In this document: one piece after another, positions 48,390 through 60,240 of the stretch
How positions within the stretch are numbered: the first letter of the stretch is position 1
How the letters are laid out: every line of letters starts with the position of its first letter
NCBI GenBank assembly: GCA_029204225.1
Contig: CM055097.1
Span: 61,036,229-61,100,228 of the forward strand
Length of the DNA stretch: 64,000 bases
DNA from: Diphasiastrum complanatum
Lineage: Eukaryota > Streptophyta > Lycopodiopsida > Lycopodiales > Lycopodiaceae
Direction: 5' to 3'
Notes under the pieces: model-generated
Databases searched by the model: none
The model's input: the letters and a program-made list of their open reading frames with translations, nothing else
Told to the model about the DNA's origin: nothing
Program-made: the position numbers and the translations under genes

Positions 48390-48625
48390 TTCTACAACCA
48401 GAACCTGCATAATATGAAAATTATTCACTTCAAGCAATATTATATTGTCCTCTAAGGCAAAAAGAGAAAGAGCTAGATAGTGAGGCTATCACGATTTATT
48501 TATTCAACTTGAGACTCTAAGTCTTGTATTATCCGAAAACTATCCACTTCAAGCAATATTAACGCTTTCCCCATCAGGATAAAAGAGCAAGATAGTGAAA
48601 CTGTCGCAGCTTTTTTTTGAAACTT
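48390..48625. repeat. Two-copy degenerate tandem repeat, about 118 bp
   Basis: Both units contain cacttcaagcaatatta, then aaaagag-aagagc-agatagtga, ctatcac or ctgtcgc, and an aacttga-gac/gc end. Divergence is about one in six bases by eye. Confidence 0.6.
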
Positions 48626-48669
48626 GAAGCTGTACATCAAAATTGAAAACAGGAAGATCGTGCAGGTAT

Positions 48670-49069
48670 TGAAGAATTACAAGACCTAGCTATGGAGTAT
48701 CTTAACTCAGATGCTAGATCAACTATGAAAGCTTGAGAAAACTTGGCTATGGAAATATCACACACAAGGAGAATTGCATGAGCATCTCACAAACTCAAAA
48801 GTCTCAAGAAGAAATGAATTGCTAGTAAGAGAGAGGAGGGCGTGGGTCCTCCAAATCCCTTGTGAGGCAAGCACCTCCTTTACATGCATGGAAAGTCTAG
48901 GTGTCAACCATGGGAGTGAGCTACTTGGCCAAGTGGGCCACTTGCACTAATTTACATAACTTAACAAAAGGGGGGGTCATGCATTTAATTAAAAACATGC
49001 CCCATGAGTTATGTACAACTTAACTAATGCTTAGCCAAAAAGGGGTAAAATAGGCATTACTCTTCAACA
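48670..49069 (-). repeat. Copia-3 3' LTR
   Basis: 400 bp, TG...CA ends on both strands; TGAAGAATTACAAGACC to TTACTCTTCAACA on the plus strand. The RNase H stop codon lies just inside this LTR at 49064-49066. Confidence 0.95.
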
Positions 49070-49757
49070 CCCCCCCTTAATGGCAATTTTATTCAAACTG
49101 ACACCCAACAAAGTTCTGAACTTTTCAAACTTATCTTTACTAAGTGGTTTAGTAAAAATATCAGCTGTCTGGTCGTTGGTGTCGCAATAAACTAGCTCGA
49201 TCTCCCCACTGTGCACTTTCTCTCGTATAAAATGCTGGTCCACCTCTATATGTTTTGTCCGTGCATGATAGACTGGATTCCTTGCAAGCTGAATGCAGCT
49301 TTGGTTATCACAATGTAACAATGTAGGTCTTACTTGAGCAATCTGCATGTCCTCAAGTAGACGGCGTAACCAAATGGCTTCACAGGCGGACCTCGTAGTC
49401 GCCCTGTACTCAGCTTCGGTAGACGATAGAGCAATAGTAGGCTGCTTCTTACTGCACCACGATATAGCCCCTGAACCTAGGCTGAAGCAATAGCCTGTCG
49501 TCGATCTCCGATCGTCTCTATCACCTGCCCAATCAGAATCTGAATAGCCTTCCAGCTGAAGGTTCCCGTCATCCGTGTATCCAATCCCATAAGTCACTGT
49601 CCCTCTCACATATCGTAGGATCCGCTTGGCTGCCTTCCAATGTGCTTCGGTAGGCTTACACATGTATTGACTTGCGATTCCAACCGCATAAGCAATATCT
49701 GGCCTGGTGGTAGTAAGGTAAATCAGGCTGCCCACTAACTGACGATAGAGCGTCTCA
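49064..49757 (-). CDS. Copia-3 RT tail and RNase H
   Basis: The frame reads [20 protein letters not shown] from the junction at about 49757, then [60 protein letters not shown] and [15 protein letters not shown], the complete copia RNase H with its acidic residues. There are no stops. In the normal element it would be the polyprotein end; here it is out of frame with gag because of the deletion and has no start of its own. The closest relative in the window is 62564-63385. Confidence 0.85.
49070..49078 (-). other. Copia-3 polypurine tract
   Basis: Run of G on the minus strand directly before the 3' LTR start; the expected place for plus-strand priming. Confidence 0.85.
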
Positions 49758-50958
49758 TCTGCAAATGCTGGACCATCATGTTCTGTTTGGTAATGGCACC
49801 AACAGATAACAAGTTCTTAGCCAACCCTGGTACATGCAACACACTTTTAATTTCCTTCACCTCACCTGATGATAGCTGTATTGCAACTGTACCTTTGCCC
49901 CTCACCATACGTGTAGAATTATCTCCAAGGCAAACATGCTGGCTATCTTCTGTCTCCTCATAGGTGCTGAACCAATCTCTATGAGGTGTCATGTGCTTTG
50001 AGGCTCCAGAATCAATGTACCATCCACCAAATGTGGATTCAGATGATAGGGCTGCGGTGAATAGCTCAAGCACACCAGATTGCTCCTCCTCTGCAACTTT
50101 GTCAACAAAGTGACTCTGCTGGTTCTTTCCCTTCTTCTGATCACTTTGCTTCTTCCTGCATTCAAAAGCAAAATGCCCATACTTACCACAATAGTTGCAG
50201 TTGCCCTTCCTCTTGGGTGTAGATGAGGAATTGGTGCTTGACTCCTCTCCAACCTGTAACTTGGACACTTGCTGCTCCAAGCTTTGCTTTGAGTTCTTCT
50301 TTTTGCCTTTGCCTTTCTTCTGAAAGTTTTGCTTCTTCTTAGAAGCAAATGCAAGCTCTGGATTATCTTCCCTTTCAGAAAGATTCTTCCTTCTCATCTC
50401 CTCCTGTAAAAGAAGACCACATAACTCCCCAAAGGTTGGGAGTTTCTCCCTAGCAGAAAGGGACATCACATAGTCTTGATAGTTGAATGACAAGCTGTTC
50501 AAGACTATGGGAACAATACTCCTGTCACTTACTTTCTCTCCAACTGAAGCAAGCTGATCCAGTAGGTCCTTGACCTTTGTAATATGATCACCAATTGTTG
50601 CACCTGCTTCCATCTTGAGAGTATGTAACCTGTTTTGCAAATACACCAGCTTGGCTGAATCCACTGTTTCAAACATAGACTTCAGAATTGTCCAAGCATC
50701 AGCTGCATCCCTTGCATTGCAAATGTGAGGAATAATATTGTCCTTGACAGAAAGATTGATTATCCTATGAGCTTTATGTCTCCTGTTCATGTAGTCCTTC
50801 AATTCAGGATCAGATGTTGGTACAGGTTCTGTATCTGTCATGACCTCCCAGCAATTCTTATCCATCAAGATATTGGCTATCTTGAACTTCCACACTCTGT
50901 AGTTTGTGCCATCTAGTTTGCTAGATTCACCCAGCAAACTCTCCCCAAGACTTGCCAT
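49735..50958 (-). CDS. Copia-3 gag and N-terminal protease (407 aa)
   Basis: An intact ORF from the ATG at 50958. The UBN2-type gag starts [20 protein letters not shown] and includes the FKSMFE-like [18 protein letters not shown] block (about 94-111). The knuckle [14 protein letters not shown] spans 254-267. Protease follows with [12 protein letters not shown] (DSG at 316-318) and ends around [15 protein letters not shown]. The last seven residues (MRRSIVS) are read out of frame from the RNase H region after the deletion joint near 49757. Gag forms the particle, so this copy could still supply gag. Confidence 0.92.
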   Translation of the reverse strand: MASLGESLLGESSKLDGTNYRVWKFKIANILMDKNCWEVMTDTEPVPTSDPELKDYMNRRHKAHRIINLSVKDNIIPHICNARDAADAWTILKSMFETVDSAKLVYLQNRLHTLKMEAGATIGDHITKVKDLLDQLASVGEKVSDRSIVPIVLNSLSFNYQDYVMSLSAREKLPTFGELCGLLLQEEMRRKNLSEREDNPELAFASKKKQNFQKKGKGKKKNSKQSLEQQVSKLQVGEESSTNSSSTPKRKGNCNYCGKYGHFAFECRKKQSDQKKGKNQQSHFVDKVAEEEQSGVLELFTAALSSESTFGGWYIDSGASKHMTPHRDWFSTYEETEDSQHVCLGDNSTRMVRGKGTVAIQLSSGEVKEIKSVLHVPGLAKNLLSVGAITKQNMMVQHLQMRRSIVS

Positions 50959-51410
50959 GCTAAAATCTGTGCTTAAAACAGAAGCTCAACTTGAAAGAGA
51001 TCAGAAAAGAACAGCTTCCAGCAACAAGGGTTTAACCCCAAACTAGGGTATGTAGCCACTTCAAGGCAACCCTTCAGCTCTTGCTTTTGTCTTTGCCACT
51101 TGGTGTGGCCTCACTAGCACAAGCACTAGGCTCCACTGGAACAGAAACCAGAAACCCCTACAGAAAGTGCGCCCTACTTTTGTGTAAGCTCCTCCAGAAA
51201 AACTCTCCAAAACTTAGCCAGATTTGGAAAGTTTTTGGATCATCCCACTCCCCTTGCCAATAGCTCACCAACAGTGCAAGACTCCACCTGATCTGACACC
51301 TGTAGATCAAATGCTCCCTCTTTCAAGATTGAGGTGCTTGTAGAAGATAAGAATCTTCTCAAGAATCTAAGCACTGAAGTTTCTCTCACTCTCAGACTCA
51401 CAGGCTAGAC
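50959..51410 (-). other. Copia-3 leader between PBS and gag
   Basis: About 450 bases without an ORF. Confidence 0.7.
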
Positions 51411-51427
51411 AACCTGCTCTGATACCA
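51411..51427 (-). other. Copia-3 primer binding site
   Basis: The minus strand reads TGGTATCAGAGCAGGTT right after the LTR, the standard initiator tRNA-Met complement of plant copia elements. Confidence 0.95.
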
Positions 51428-51827
51428 TGAAGAATTACAAGACCTAGCTATGGAGTATCTTAACTCAGATGCTAGATCAACTATGAAAGCTTGAGAAAAC
51501 TTGGCTATGGAAATATCACACACAAGGAGAATTGCATGAGCATCTCACAAACTCAAAAGTCTCAAGAAGAAATGAATTGCTAGTAAGAGAGAGGAGGGCG
51601 TGGGTCCTACAAATCCCTTGTGAGGCAAGCACCTCCTTTACATGCATGGAAAGTCTAGGTGTCAACCATGGGAGTGAGCTACTTGGCCAAGTGGGCCACT
51701 TGCACTAATTTACATAACTTAACAAAAGGGGGGGTCATGCATTTAATTAAAAACATGCCCCATGAGTTATGTACAACTTAACTAATGCTTAGCCAAAAAG
51801 GGGTAAAATAGGCATTACTCTTCAACA
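51428..51827 (-). repeat. Copia-3 5' LTR
   Basis: 400 bp, essentially identical to the 3' LTR. Flanked outside by GGTAT (51828-51832), the copy of the target also found at 48665. Confidence 0.95.
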
Positions 51828-51832
51828 GGTAT

Positions 51833-52104
51833 ATATATTTTGAAATAGAAATGTAGCATTGTTTTGATCCTTCTCATCCAACCAGTCAGTGCATATGATG
51901 CTTCAAATATAAAGAAATGTCTATCGCTAGATTTGAACTAAGCTTGAGTTATGGCTATGCTTAATCTATCAGATGGGCTATCATAACAGACGAAAATAAA
52001 AAATCAGCTGGGCTATGATAACAAATTAAAATCAGCATGCTACCTTACTAGACAGTAGCACAGTTGAGAGAGAAGTAGAGATCCTGTTAATTTTAGGACT
52101 TTTT

Positions 52105-52110
<6 letters not shown>
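51833..52110. other. No recognised gene
   Basis: AT-rich flank of the copia-3 insertion. Nothing is supported. Confidence 0.35.
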
Positions 52111-52178
<68 letters not shown>

Positions 52179-52540
52179 TGAAGTTGCTGCAGTACGACAT
52201 TGCTTAACACTCTTCATGTTTGGAGAAAAGGTCGTTGCGCCTTTCTTTGAGGAATAGACTGTTGCGTGGAATTTGGCATGGGTCATGACATCTGTGTGGG
52301 CCTCTTTTTCTTTCTTTCAAAAGCATGTAGCCAATGCAGATGTCAGGACCTGTGCCAAATTCCACGCAACAGAGTGTTTAGCAATGTCGTACTGCAACAA
52401 CTCTCTCTCTCTCTCTCTCTCTCTCACAGAAAGGAGCAATGACCTTTTCTCCAAATATGAAGAGCATTAAGCGATGTTGTACTGTGGCAATTTCATCTCT
52501 CTCTCTCTCTTTGTCTCTCTCTCTCTCTCTCTCGTGCTTG
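52111..52540. repeat. GA-linked dispersed repeat, copy 2 plus inverted copies
   Basis: A (GA)32 tract (52111-52175) is followed by the 150-bp block also seen at 46386. From about 52330 the same sequence returns in inverted orientation (gccaaattccacgcaac, gcaatgtcgtactgcaac, then (CT)13 at 52401-52427, then ccttttctccaaatatgaag and again a (CT)n tract at 52496-52532). The result is a set of nested inverted copies of one GA/CT-tailed unit. Confidence 0.8.
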
Positions 52541-52742
52541 CCTCCATGCCGCCTAGCACGCGCTAGCACAACCGCCAGGCAAGCGTTGCCTGCCACGCAG
52601 GCAACAACGCACCCGCACAGGCAGTGATGGGTATGTTGTCTTTTGGGTTTTTGTTTTGAGATTTAATTTGTTTTAGTTAAGTATGTTGTCTATATATAGT
52701 CGAATACATATTAACATCTATTCCATATTTTAGCTATATGTA

Positions 52743-52745
<3 letters not shown>
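52541..52745. other. GC-rich then AT-rich spacer
   Basis: No gene is seen. gccgcctagcacgcgctagc contains a short palindrome. Confidence 0.3.

Positions 52746-52802
<57 letters not shown>
52746..52802. repeat. (TA)28 microsatellite
   Basis: Near-perfect TA tract. Confidence 0.97.
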
Positions 52803-52804
<2 letters not shown>

Positions 52805-52857
52805 CATTTGTATTTTGGCTACTTGTCTATATTATATATACATTATATGTACACGAG

Positions 52858-53279
<422 letters not shown>

Positions 53280-53290
<11 letters not shown>

Positions 53291-53460
53291 GTTAATCATA
53301 TAAGCATATTAACTTGTAAGTTCTCATACTTTGAAATCCCGTATAATCTTCAAGGCAACATTTGAGGGTGGACTAGGAAGGAGTTTCAATGCTTTACATG
53401 ATTTTGAAGATACAATCGATTATATATAAGTATATTAACTTGTAATCTGTGAACTTTGCA
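53280..53460. repeat. Duplicated segment upstream of DCAF13 exon 1
   Basis: atacag-taatcatataagcatattaacttgtaa (53286-53320) recurs as atacaatcgattatatataagtatattaacttgtaa (53408-53445). The second copy lies in the presumptive DCAF13 promoter or 5' UTR. Confidence 0.6.
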
Positions 53461-53519
53461 GGTGAACATCCATCTCAATAGGAAATAGACTTCGTTTGGG
53501 TTCTTTTAAGATAGAGAGA

Positions 53520-56500
53520 ATGAAGGTGAAGGTGATTTCTCGTTCTGAAGACGACTTTACTAGAGAAAGACGACAAGATCTACAAGTATAAGATCTTCTC
53601 CTTTGTAAATTTCTCAATAATCATTCAATTTAGTCTTCAATTTGGTGCTCTTCAATGAAAATACCACTAAATCTCCACATCTTATTGCGTTGAGTCTTTG
53701 TTTGTACCTTGTTACTCTTAAAGGACAATATTGAAAAAGGAGAATTTTTTTGCCAATTAAAACAACAATAACCTTGGGCATAGTGGATTTTGAAAAAGGG
53801 CCGTTCCAAACTTTTATGTGTTAAATAATTTAGTTGATATGTTGATGCTATTGTTGCATGTTGTTGAGCATTGGCTGAATTCTTGAAGTTAGGGCTATAA
53901 AGCTTGATAATAATAGTTTATGAGAGATTTGAAAAAGGGTTAAAACCTTAGTTGCAGCGGATCGCGATGCGCTGCAAAAACGTTTCGGATTGTGCGATCC
54001 GGAACGTCAGCGATCCGCGACCAGGATCACAATTTTTTGTTTTTTGGTGGAAAAAGGAGTAATGGCCATTTTTATTTTGAGTTTAATACTAACTAAACCG
54101 TAATTGAATGGTGGACATGCTTTTCAAATTTCCAATAGATATCTAAAATCAGTTTTGAAATGGTGTTCTGATGCCAATGGTTTGCAGATCTACTGATTAC
54201 GATAGAAAGAGCTAGAAGGAGCCTTCCTTAGACTGGCGGGAATTGTATACTTCTTGTGGAATAGCTGAAACCATCTACTTATGTCCAAATTTCTGAAACC
54301 ATATGAAACTGCAGCCAGTTTTCTTAAACCATCTATTGATGTCCAGTTTTCTAATGAATGTAGCCTGCAGCCATCTGAAACCAAGCAACAGATCTGCATA
54401 ACAATTGCTTTTTTTATATCCTTTCACATGATACCCATATTGGCAACTATCCAAAAATAAAATAAAATTTGCGTTCCGGGAAACCCTAATGGGAAATCCC
54501 GGATCGTGTTCCTGAACGCGTTCCGGATCGCATTCCGGATCGCGGACTGCAACTTTGGTTAAAACTCAAAAAAATTAATTGTAAATGCTTCTTTTGATCC
54601 TTACAATATAATAATTGAATTTTTTCCATTTTTTGTCTAATGGCAACTATTGAAGGCTGATTACAAAATTCTTTTGTCCAAATTCCTTGGAGAGATTTTA
54701 CAGCTTTTTGGGCCCCATCAATATCATATAGAGTCAATGTTAGTATGATGGTTGAGTTTTTTGATAAGATGTAATGATAGATGAACCTACATTCGAAGCA
54801 TTTTTGATCTTTCTTTGCAAACCTAACAACCTTCATTTTATTTGCTACTCGACAAGTTTAAGCATACACCTTTCATTATCCCCCCTCAAAGAATCTCAAA
54901 GTGTTCTATCTAGCATTGTGTCATCTTTACCCATTCCTTTCTAGCCAACGTTTCTTTTGATGATTGAGATTTTTATATTCTACTGCCTAATGGAAAACAT
55001 TGGGTGAGTTAGATGGTATATAAATGAGAGAGATACGTTCAAATCAATTGATTACTTGGTTCAGGGGTAGATCTCTTTAGTTAGTTATTTTGGATTCTAT
55101 TTCTACATTTTGTATACAAGAAATAGACTCGAACAATTGAGAGCCTTGGTCCCATAGATGAGACACAAGCTATGCACTTGCTATCTCCAGGTGTATTTTA
55201 CTACACCCTTTCTTTTGTCAATCAGTTTTTGTTCGTTCCTGTTTTTGATGTACTTTATGGAGAGCATTTTGGATATGTGATGGTACTTGCTTGTATTGGT
55301 GAAAGTGCAGAAGGTTTTCAGGAATTTGGACCCAAGCCTGCATCCTCAAGAAAAAGCTCATGAATATGTCAGAGCTCTGAATGCTGTGAAACTTGAAAAG
55401 GTAAGTCTTTATCTTTTCACGTCTTTTCTAGCCGTCACTGTCAAAGTTATTTGGTTTTATAACCAGTCTTGTCATAGTTTACTTTGGCTGCAAATGAAAA
55501 AGGAATAGTTTTTACTTTCCACACCCTTTGTAGGAACTTCAAAATTTGAATCGTTAGTTAGATTTACATCTCAGAGAATTTCTAGCTTACCTTTTCAAAA
55601 CCTTGCTCGATTTTTATGTAGTTTGTCTATTGGTCTAGAATAGTTTTCAGGCATACAAATACAGTTTGTTTGACACGCCCTATGGAATGTGCGCGGCAAA
55701 CTCCAATGTTCCGTATGGAGTGTTGTATCTTTATTCTTAATATAGGTTGAGAAATAAAAAAAGTAATATCTATTTTTTACTTGTTAAAGACTAAAGTTTA
55801 CTTCGGCTACAATCGAAAAATGAACAGTTTCTATTTTGCACTCTTTATAGGAAATTCAAAATTTGAATCGTTCATTAGATTTACATCTCAGAGAATTTCT
55901 AGCTTAACTTTTTCAAAACCTCGCTCGATTTTTATGTAGTTTGTCTATCGGTCTAGAATAGTTCTCAGCCTACAAATACAGTTTGTTCCACACCCCCTAT
56001 GGAATGTGTGGAACAAACTCCAATGCTCCATATGGAGCATTGTATCTTTATTCTTATTTAGGTTGAGTACCTTTCAAAACATTGCTCGAATTTTATGTAG
56101 TTTGTCTATTGGTCTAGGAATAGTTCCCAGGCATACAAACACAGTTCATTCCACACGCCCTATGGAACGTGTGGGACAATCTTCAATGTTCCGTATGGAG
56201 CGATGTGTCCTTGTTCTTAATTTATGTTGTGAAATAAAGAATGTAGAATCTGTCTTTCACTCCGTTTTGTGCATACTAAACAAGACATGACAGCAAATTT
56301 TTCTAGAAGTAGCAATGAATGCAATTTTCAGGTTTTTTCAAATCATAAGGATCCAAAGTTGAGGCATCGTTTGCTATTGTGCACACTTTTTTAAAGTTCC
56401 CTTGTTGAAATTCAGGTGTTTGCCAAACCATTTCTGGGGGCCTTAAGTGGACATACAGACAGTGTGTCGTCAATGGCAAAAAGTCCTCGACGACTAAATT

Positions 56501-57557
56501 GCATAATATCTGGATCTATGGATGGTGGTAAGAATTTGCGTTTTCACTGTTTTTGCACATTGGAAAAGTTGCTTGCATTTTCGTATAAAGGTTGTAGTAG
56601 TGAAAATGACTGAGTGTAGTATGAGCAACTAGATTGAACTTTCTTACAGCTTTTGCATTGAGAGACAGAAAGCTAGCATTTGTGATGATGTTTACATGTT
56701 ATTTTGCATACAGAGATCAGGCTCTGGGATATTGCCTATAGGTATGTTCTATATAAAATCCTTATGTGGAATAATAATTCGCAACACTTTGATTGCCTTT
56801 AAAAAGTATTCTTTTGATCCTGTTATTGAATAGATTCACTTCTGTTTGTTTTCACTGCTGTTTTGCATTGTGACATGTGTATATGCTTTCTTCGAAAGTT
56901 GAATGCTTAGAATTTTTTCGTTTGCTTTGGAGCACCGTCTATAATTGGCGGGGTTGATGCAGGCGCACAATATGCCACTATTCAGGACACAAGGGGCCTG
57001 TAAGAGGTGTAGCTGTCTCCAGCGGTGGGGATCGTCTTGTTTCTTGTGGAGATGATTGCACGTAAGATTGATCTCATGAGCTTTAGATGCTAGAATTAAT
57101 CTGTCTTTACTCTTTGTATGAGAGACATTGATTATTGTCGCGTCTATTTGACTATCTTTTAAAGAAAAATCTTGCCTATTCAAATGCTGTTAAAACTTAA
57201 TGTTAAGGAATCAATGTCAGTTCAAATTTTGGCAACGGTTTAGCTTGAGAATTAACCAGAAACAATGCATGAATTTTTTGCAAAGAAAAGAAATAATGTT
57301 TCAATAACTCTTCACCCATCCATAGACACATCCTTGCATGCATCATCCTTGAGGATCATGCATAATTCAATTCACATTACACATGCTTCCTAGATATCAC
57401 TTGCAGGCACATGATAAGATCCAAGTTGGTTTTCGCAATGTTCACTGACAAACCCCATCGTGAATAGAAAGAGCATAGAACATCCGAAACCCCTCCCTGG
57501 AACGTGACATGAGGACATCATTAGCCATACAGTAGAATCGAGATCAGTAGGTCACAT

Positions 57558-57614
<57 letters not shown>

Positions 57615-58064
57615 AGGGCATTGTTGGAGGCTTGTGAGCATTCAATGAGTGTGTGTGTGTCGATACCAACGTGGTGGGCACTGTGGTAGGCGTGACAAGT
57701 GAGTGTGGAGGGAGAATTCAGCAATTGATTTTGGGTAAGCCTAGATGTGATTTTTGGTAAATGTAAAGAACAAGTTGTAGGCATCGATTTGGGGTGGTTT
57801 TTGACTATGAACAGACTTTCGTCATCATGTACGTTATTCAATTCAGCTTAGCTATTTGAGGCAGTTGTTTCATGCGTCAAATGTAGAAGAAAGGTTTTGA
57901 GTTTGAGGATTGTGTATCTTTAATGTTCATGATCTAATATAAAATGTACTATTTTTAAAGGCATTAAAATTTCATTATTTTTTTCATGTTTTAGGGTTAG
58001 GTTATGGCACATTCCAACTTCAACTGGTGGTGAGCCAAGTTCAGTAGGCAACGATGTTGCGGAG
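53520..58064 (+). CDS. DCAF13: DCAF13/SOF1 WD-repeat protein, 5' part (six exons)
   Basis: Six exons with consensus splice sites join in frame to 155 codons: 53520-53585 (MKVKVISRSEDDFTRERRQD), 55311-55400 (KVFRNLDPSLHPQEKAHEYV), 56416-56527 (VFAKPFLGALSGHTDSVSSM), 56714-56741 (IRLWDIAY), 56963-57061 (RTICHYSGHKGPVRGVAVSS) and 57995-58064 (VRLWHIPTSTGGEPSSVGND). Donors are GT and acceptors AG throughout; intron phases are 0,0,1,0,2 in order (exon 4 to 5 splits an Arg codon). This is the N-terminus and first WD40 blades of DCAF13 (yeast Sof1), a nucleolar factor of 18S rRNA processing in the SSU processome and a possible CUL4-DDB1 receptor. The family is about 450 residues long, so roughly two thirds, including the SOF domain, is not seen; it must lie beyond 64000 or be lost. 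All six exons are free of stops, so the gene is probably live. Confidence 0.93.
53939..54565. mobile_element. Foldback/MITE-like element in DCAF13 intron 1
   Basis: The left end GTTAAAACCTTAGTTGCAG and the inverted right end GTTTTAACCAAAGTTGCAG pair over about 19 bases with four mismatches. Both are followed inward by sequence rich in cggatcgc/gcgatccg motifs. There is no coding capacity. No clear target-site duplication was found, so the superfamily is open. Confidence 0.5.
55477..56240. repeat. Three-copy tandem repeat with hairpins, DCAF13 intron 2
   Basis: Copies start at about 55477, 55797 and 56064 (the third is shortened). Shared blocks: ttcaaaatttgaatcgtt, gatttacatctcagagaat, tttatgtagtttgtctat, ggtctag-aatagtt. 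The middle copy keeps two perfect inverted repeats: GTTTGTTCCACAC (55981-55993) with its complement at 56006-56018, and a 22-bp palindrome at 56021-56042 centred on ccatatgg. The other copies have decayed versions of both. Confidence 0.85.
57562..57610. repeat. (GA)24 microsatellite in DCAF13 intron 5
   Basis: GA tract of 49 bp. Confidence 0.97.
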
Positions 58065-59569
58065 GTACAATTCTTTTGAAGTTTCAACTAGATGCATGAG
58101 GTTTGACCTTGTGGTGGCAAAGTATGGCCACAAGGCCTGAAGTTTGTTATGAAGGATTTATGTGTGAGTTTATATTGAATCATGGAACTACTTTTGAAGT
58201 CGACTATCAGTGTTCAGTACCTTTTATGCATCTCACTGTTATTCTCTCATAATACATGATATGAACTTCATGTATTTGGGGCCTAATTCTAATTCTTATG
58301 TGAATTAAAATGCTAGAAATGGAAACATGTTTCAATTAGTAGACTTTAGAAGTGTGAGATGGCTGTTTTGTGTCAAACTTGAAATAATGGGTGAGAGGAT
58401 ATGTTTGTCTTCCTCTTGAATGAGCGTAGGTTTTTGGTGACTTAAGCAATGTGCTCATCTTATTTAGGACTGGATCTACTTTTGCAAAAGTTTGTATAAT
58501 TAATAGGAGGGCATGGTATATTGGGAAGGACTGAGAAGGATAACATATCCAAGGATTGGACAATACAAAATGTGGAATACTATGTTCAGTTGAGGGATGC
58601 CATGGGAAGGAAAAACTAAACATCAATTAAGGGCAAGTAGAAATTAATTAATAGTTTGTTGTTATGTACTTAATGTACAGAACAATGAACTTGTGGGGGG
58701 ATTTTGTAGAGTAGATTATCATGGTAACATGGTAACCACTAGTGTCTGTGAGTTAGGCCCAATAATAACTAAATCTAGACTATATGAATCAATGTAATAT
58801 TGCATGTCACTAATAAAATGATGAAGGAATCTGCAACCAAAGAATAGCAACAACGTGAACTAGTTGTCAGAACCAAGTACTAAGATCTCTGCTTGATACA
58901 TTCGCTGCTGAAGGATGAGACACTGAAGCGAACAAACTATAAGAACAATAGTGACCCACCATGATGAACCATTACCATAATAATATTGTAGAGAGAGCCT
59001 GAATGGTGCATGTACTGTAGAAGAGACGTCCCCTCTGTGAATGTTGGGTGAAAATATGAAGAAATCCCACAAAATAGTGAAAAGTGTTGTAAGAGAACAA
59101 CCCAAGGTTAGTAAAACTACCAATTGGAGTCATCTATGTGTACAATGTTAGAACAATACCATAACAGGATTGGTGGAGCAATGTTAAAGGAACACTTGTT
59201 CTACCCCAACATCATTCATAAATTTCAGGAATTAGCAATTCCACTTGTAGAGTGTTGTCTAATATCATAGGAAGCAATAGTGTCATATGAACTCAAGAAG
59301 TACTAAGCTGTCATTGCATTGAACTGGCAACTTAATCAGAAACCAATATCTTTGTAGTCTAGATGACTACTTTTTTGTCCTATTGTGTGTTCTTGCAATA
59401 TATCATGAAGATTTTATGACAATAAATTTCTCCTTCCTTAAAAACATGAGTGAAGACCAACAAAGCTAATGAACTGTACTTGAGTGAAGTTTGAGACAGA
59501 AGTCCTGAAATTTTGAGATGAGAATTTTGTGGGGCTGAAAGTTCCAAGATAGGAATCCTGAAACCTAAT
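58065..59569. other. Intron sequence, no further DCAF13 exon seen
   Basis: I looked for the next expected DCAF13 segment (a W-K-N-A-F-W-A-V-D-H-like motif) and did not find it. AT-rich, with no other supported feature. Confidence 0.4.
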
Positions 59570-60115
59570 GAACTTCTCGCTCCTAACATATCATATGCAA
59601 TCGGCATTGCGAGTCAATTTTCGAGTAAACCAACAGAGGCACAGTGGCAATCAGCCAAGCGGATTCTAAGATATGTCAAAGGAACTTCGTCTTATGGCAT
59701 TGGTTATACAAATGATGGGAACCTTCAGTTGGAAGGTTATTCAGATGCTGATTGGGTAGGGGACAAAGATGATCGTAGGTCAACAACAGGTTATTCATTC
59801 CACTTGGGTTCTGGAGCAGTTTCTTGGTGTAGCAAGAAACAGCCTACGATTGCATTGTCTTCCATAGAAGCTGAGTTCACGGTGTAGGTCAACAACAGGT
59901 TATTCCATTCCACCGGGGTTCTGGAGTAGTTTCTTGGTGCAGCAAGAAACAACCTACGATTGCATTGTCTTCCACAGAAGCTAAGTACATGGTGACTACG
60001 AGAGCCGCTTGTGAGGCTATCTGGTTAAGGCGCTTGCTAGGTGATATGCAGATTGGCCAAGTAAGTCCTACAGTGATGTACTGCGATAGCCAGAGCTGCA
60101 TTCATTAGCTTGCCA
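59570..60115 (+). pseudogene. Copia RNase H fragment with internal duplication
   Basis: The plus strand reads [60 protein letters not shown] and [19 protein letters not shown], then repeats the stretch from cggtgtaggtcaacaacagg: about 108 bp (59778-59885) is present again at 59886-59994 with a few changes. It ends with [15 protein letters not shown] and a CDSQSCI-like segment near 60100. It lies in the DCAF13 gene span. Confidence 0.75.
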
Positions 60116-60116
60116 G

Positions 60117-60240
60117 GCTGGTTCGAACCGGAAAACGGCTCAAACTGAATTTTTTTTTCCAAAACGTTTTTTTGGGCTTTTTTTTTATAAATTTTAAAAA
60201 TCCGGTTCGAACCGTGGTTCAAGGTTCGAACCGCGATTTG
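60117..60240. repeat. GGTTCGAACC palindrome cluster
   Basis: The self-complementary core ggttcgaacc occurs at about 60120, 60203 and 60223, so the segment can fold as tggttcgaaccgg...ccggttcgaacc. Possibly a short foldback insert; the ttcgaa core also resembles a tRNA B-box, but no A-box is nearby. Confidence 0.5.

Larger units (their letters stand above)
48670..51827 (-). mobile_element. Young internally deleted copia element (copia-3)
   Basis: Two 400-bp LTRs (48670-49069 and 51428-51827) differ at a single base noticed by eye (cct[c/a]caaat). GGTAT flanks both ends (48665-48669 and 51828-51832). PBS and PPT are intact. The interior encodes gag and the protease start, then jumps straight into the last part of RT/RNase H; integrase and the RT catalytic core are missing. 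At 3158 bp it is a non-autonomous deletion derivative that moved recently, so proteins must have been supplied in trans. Confidence 0.95.
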
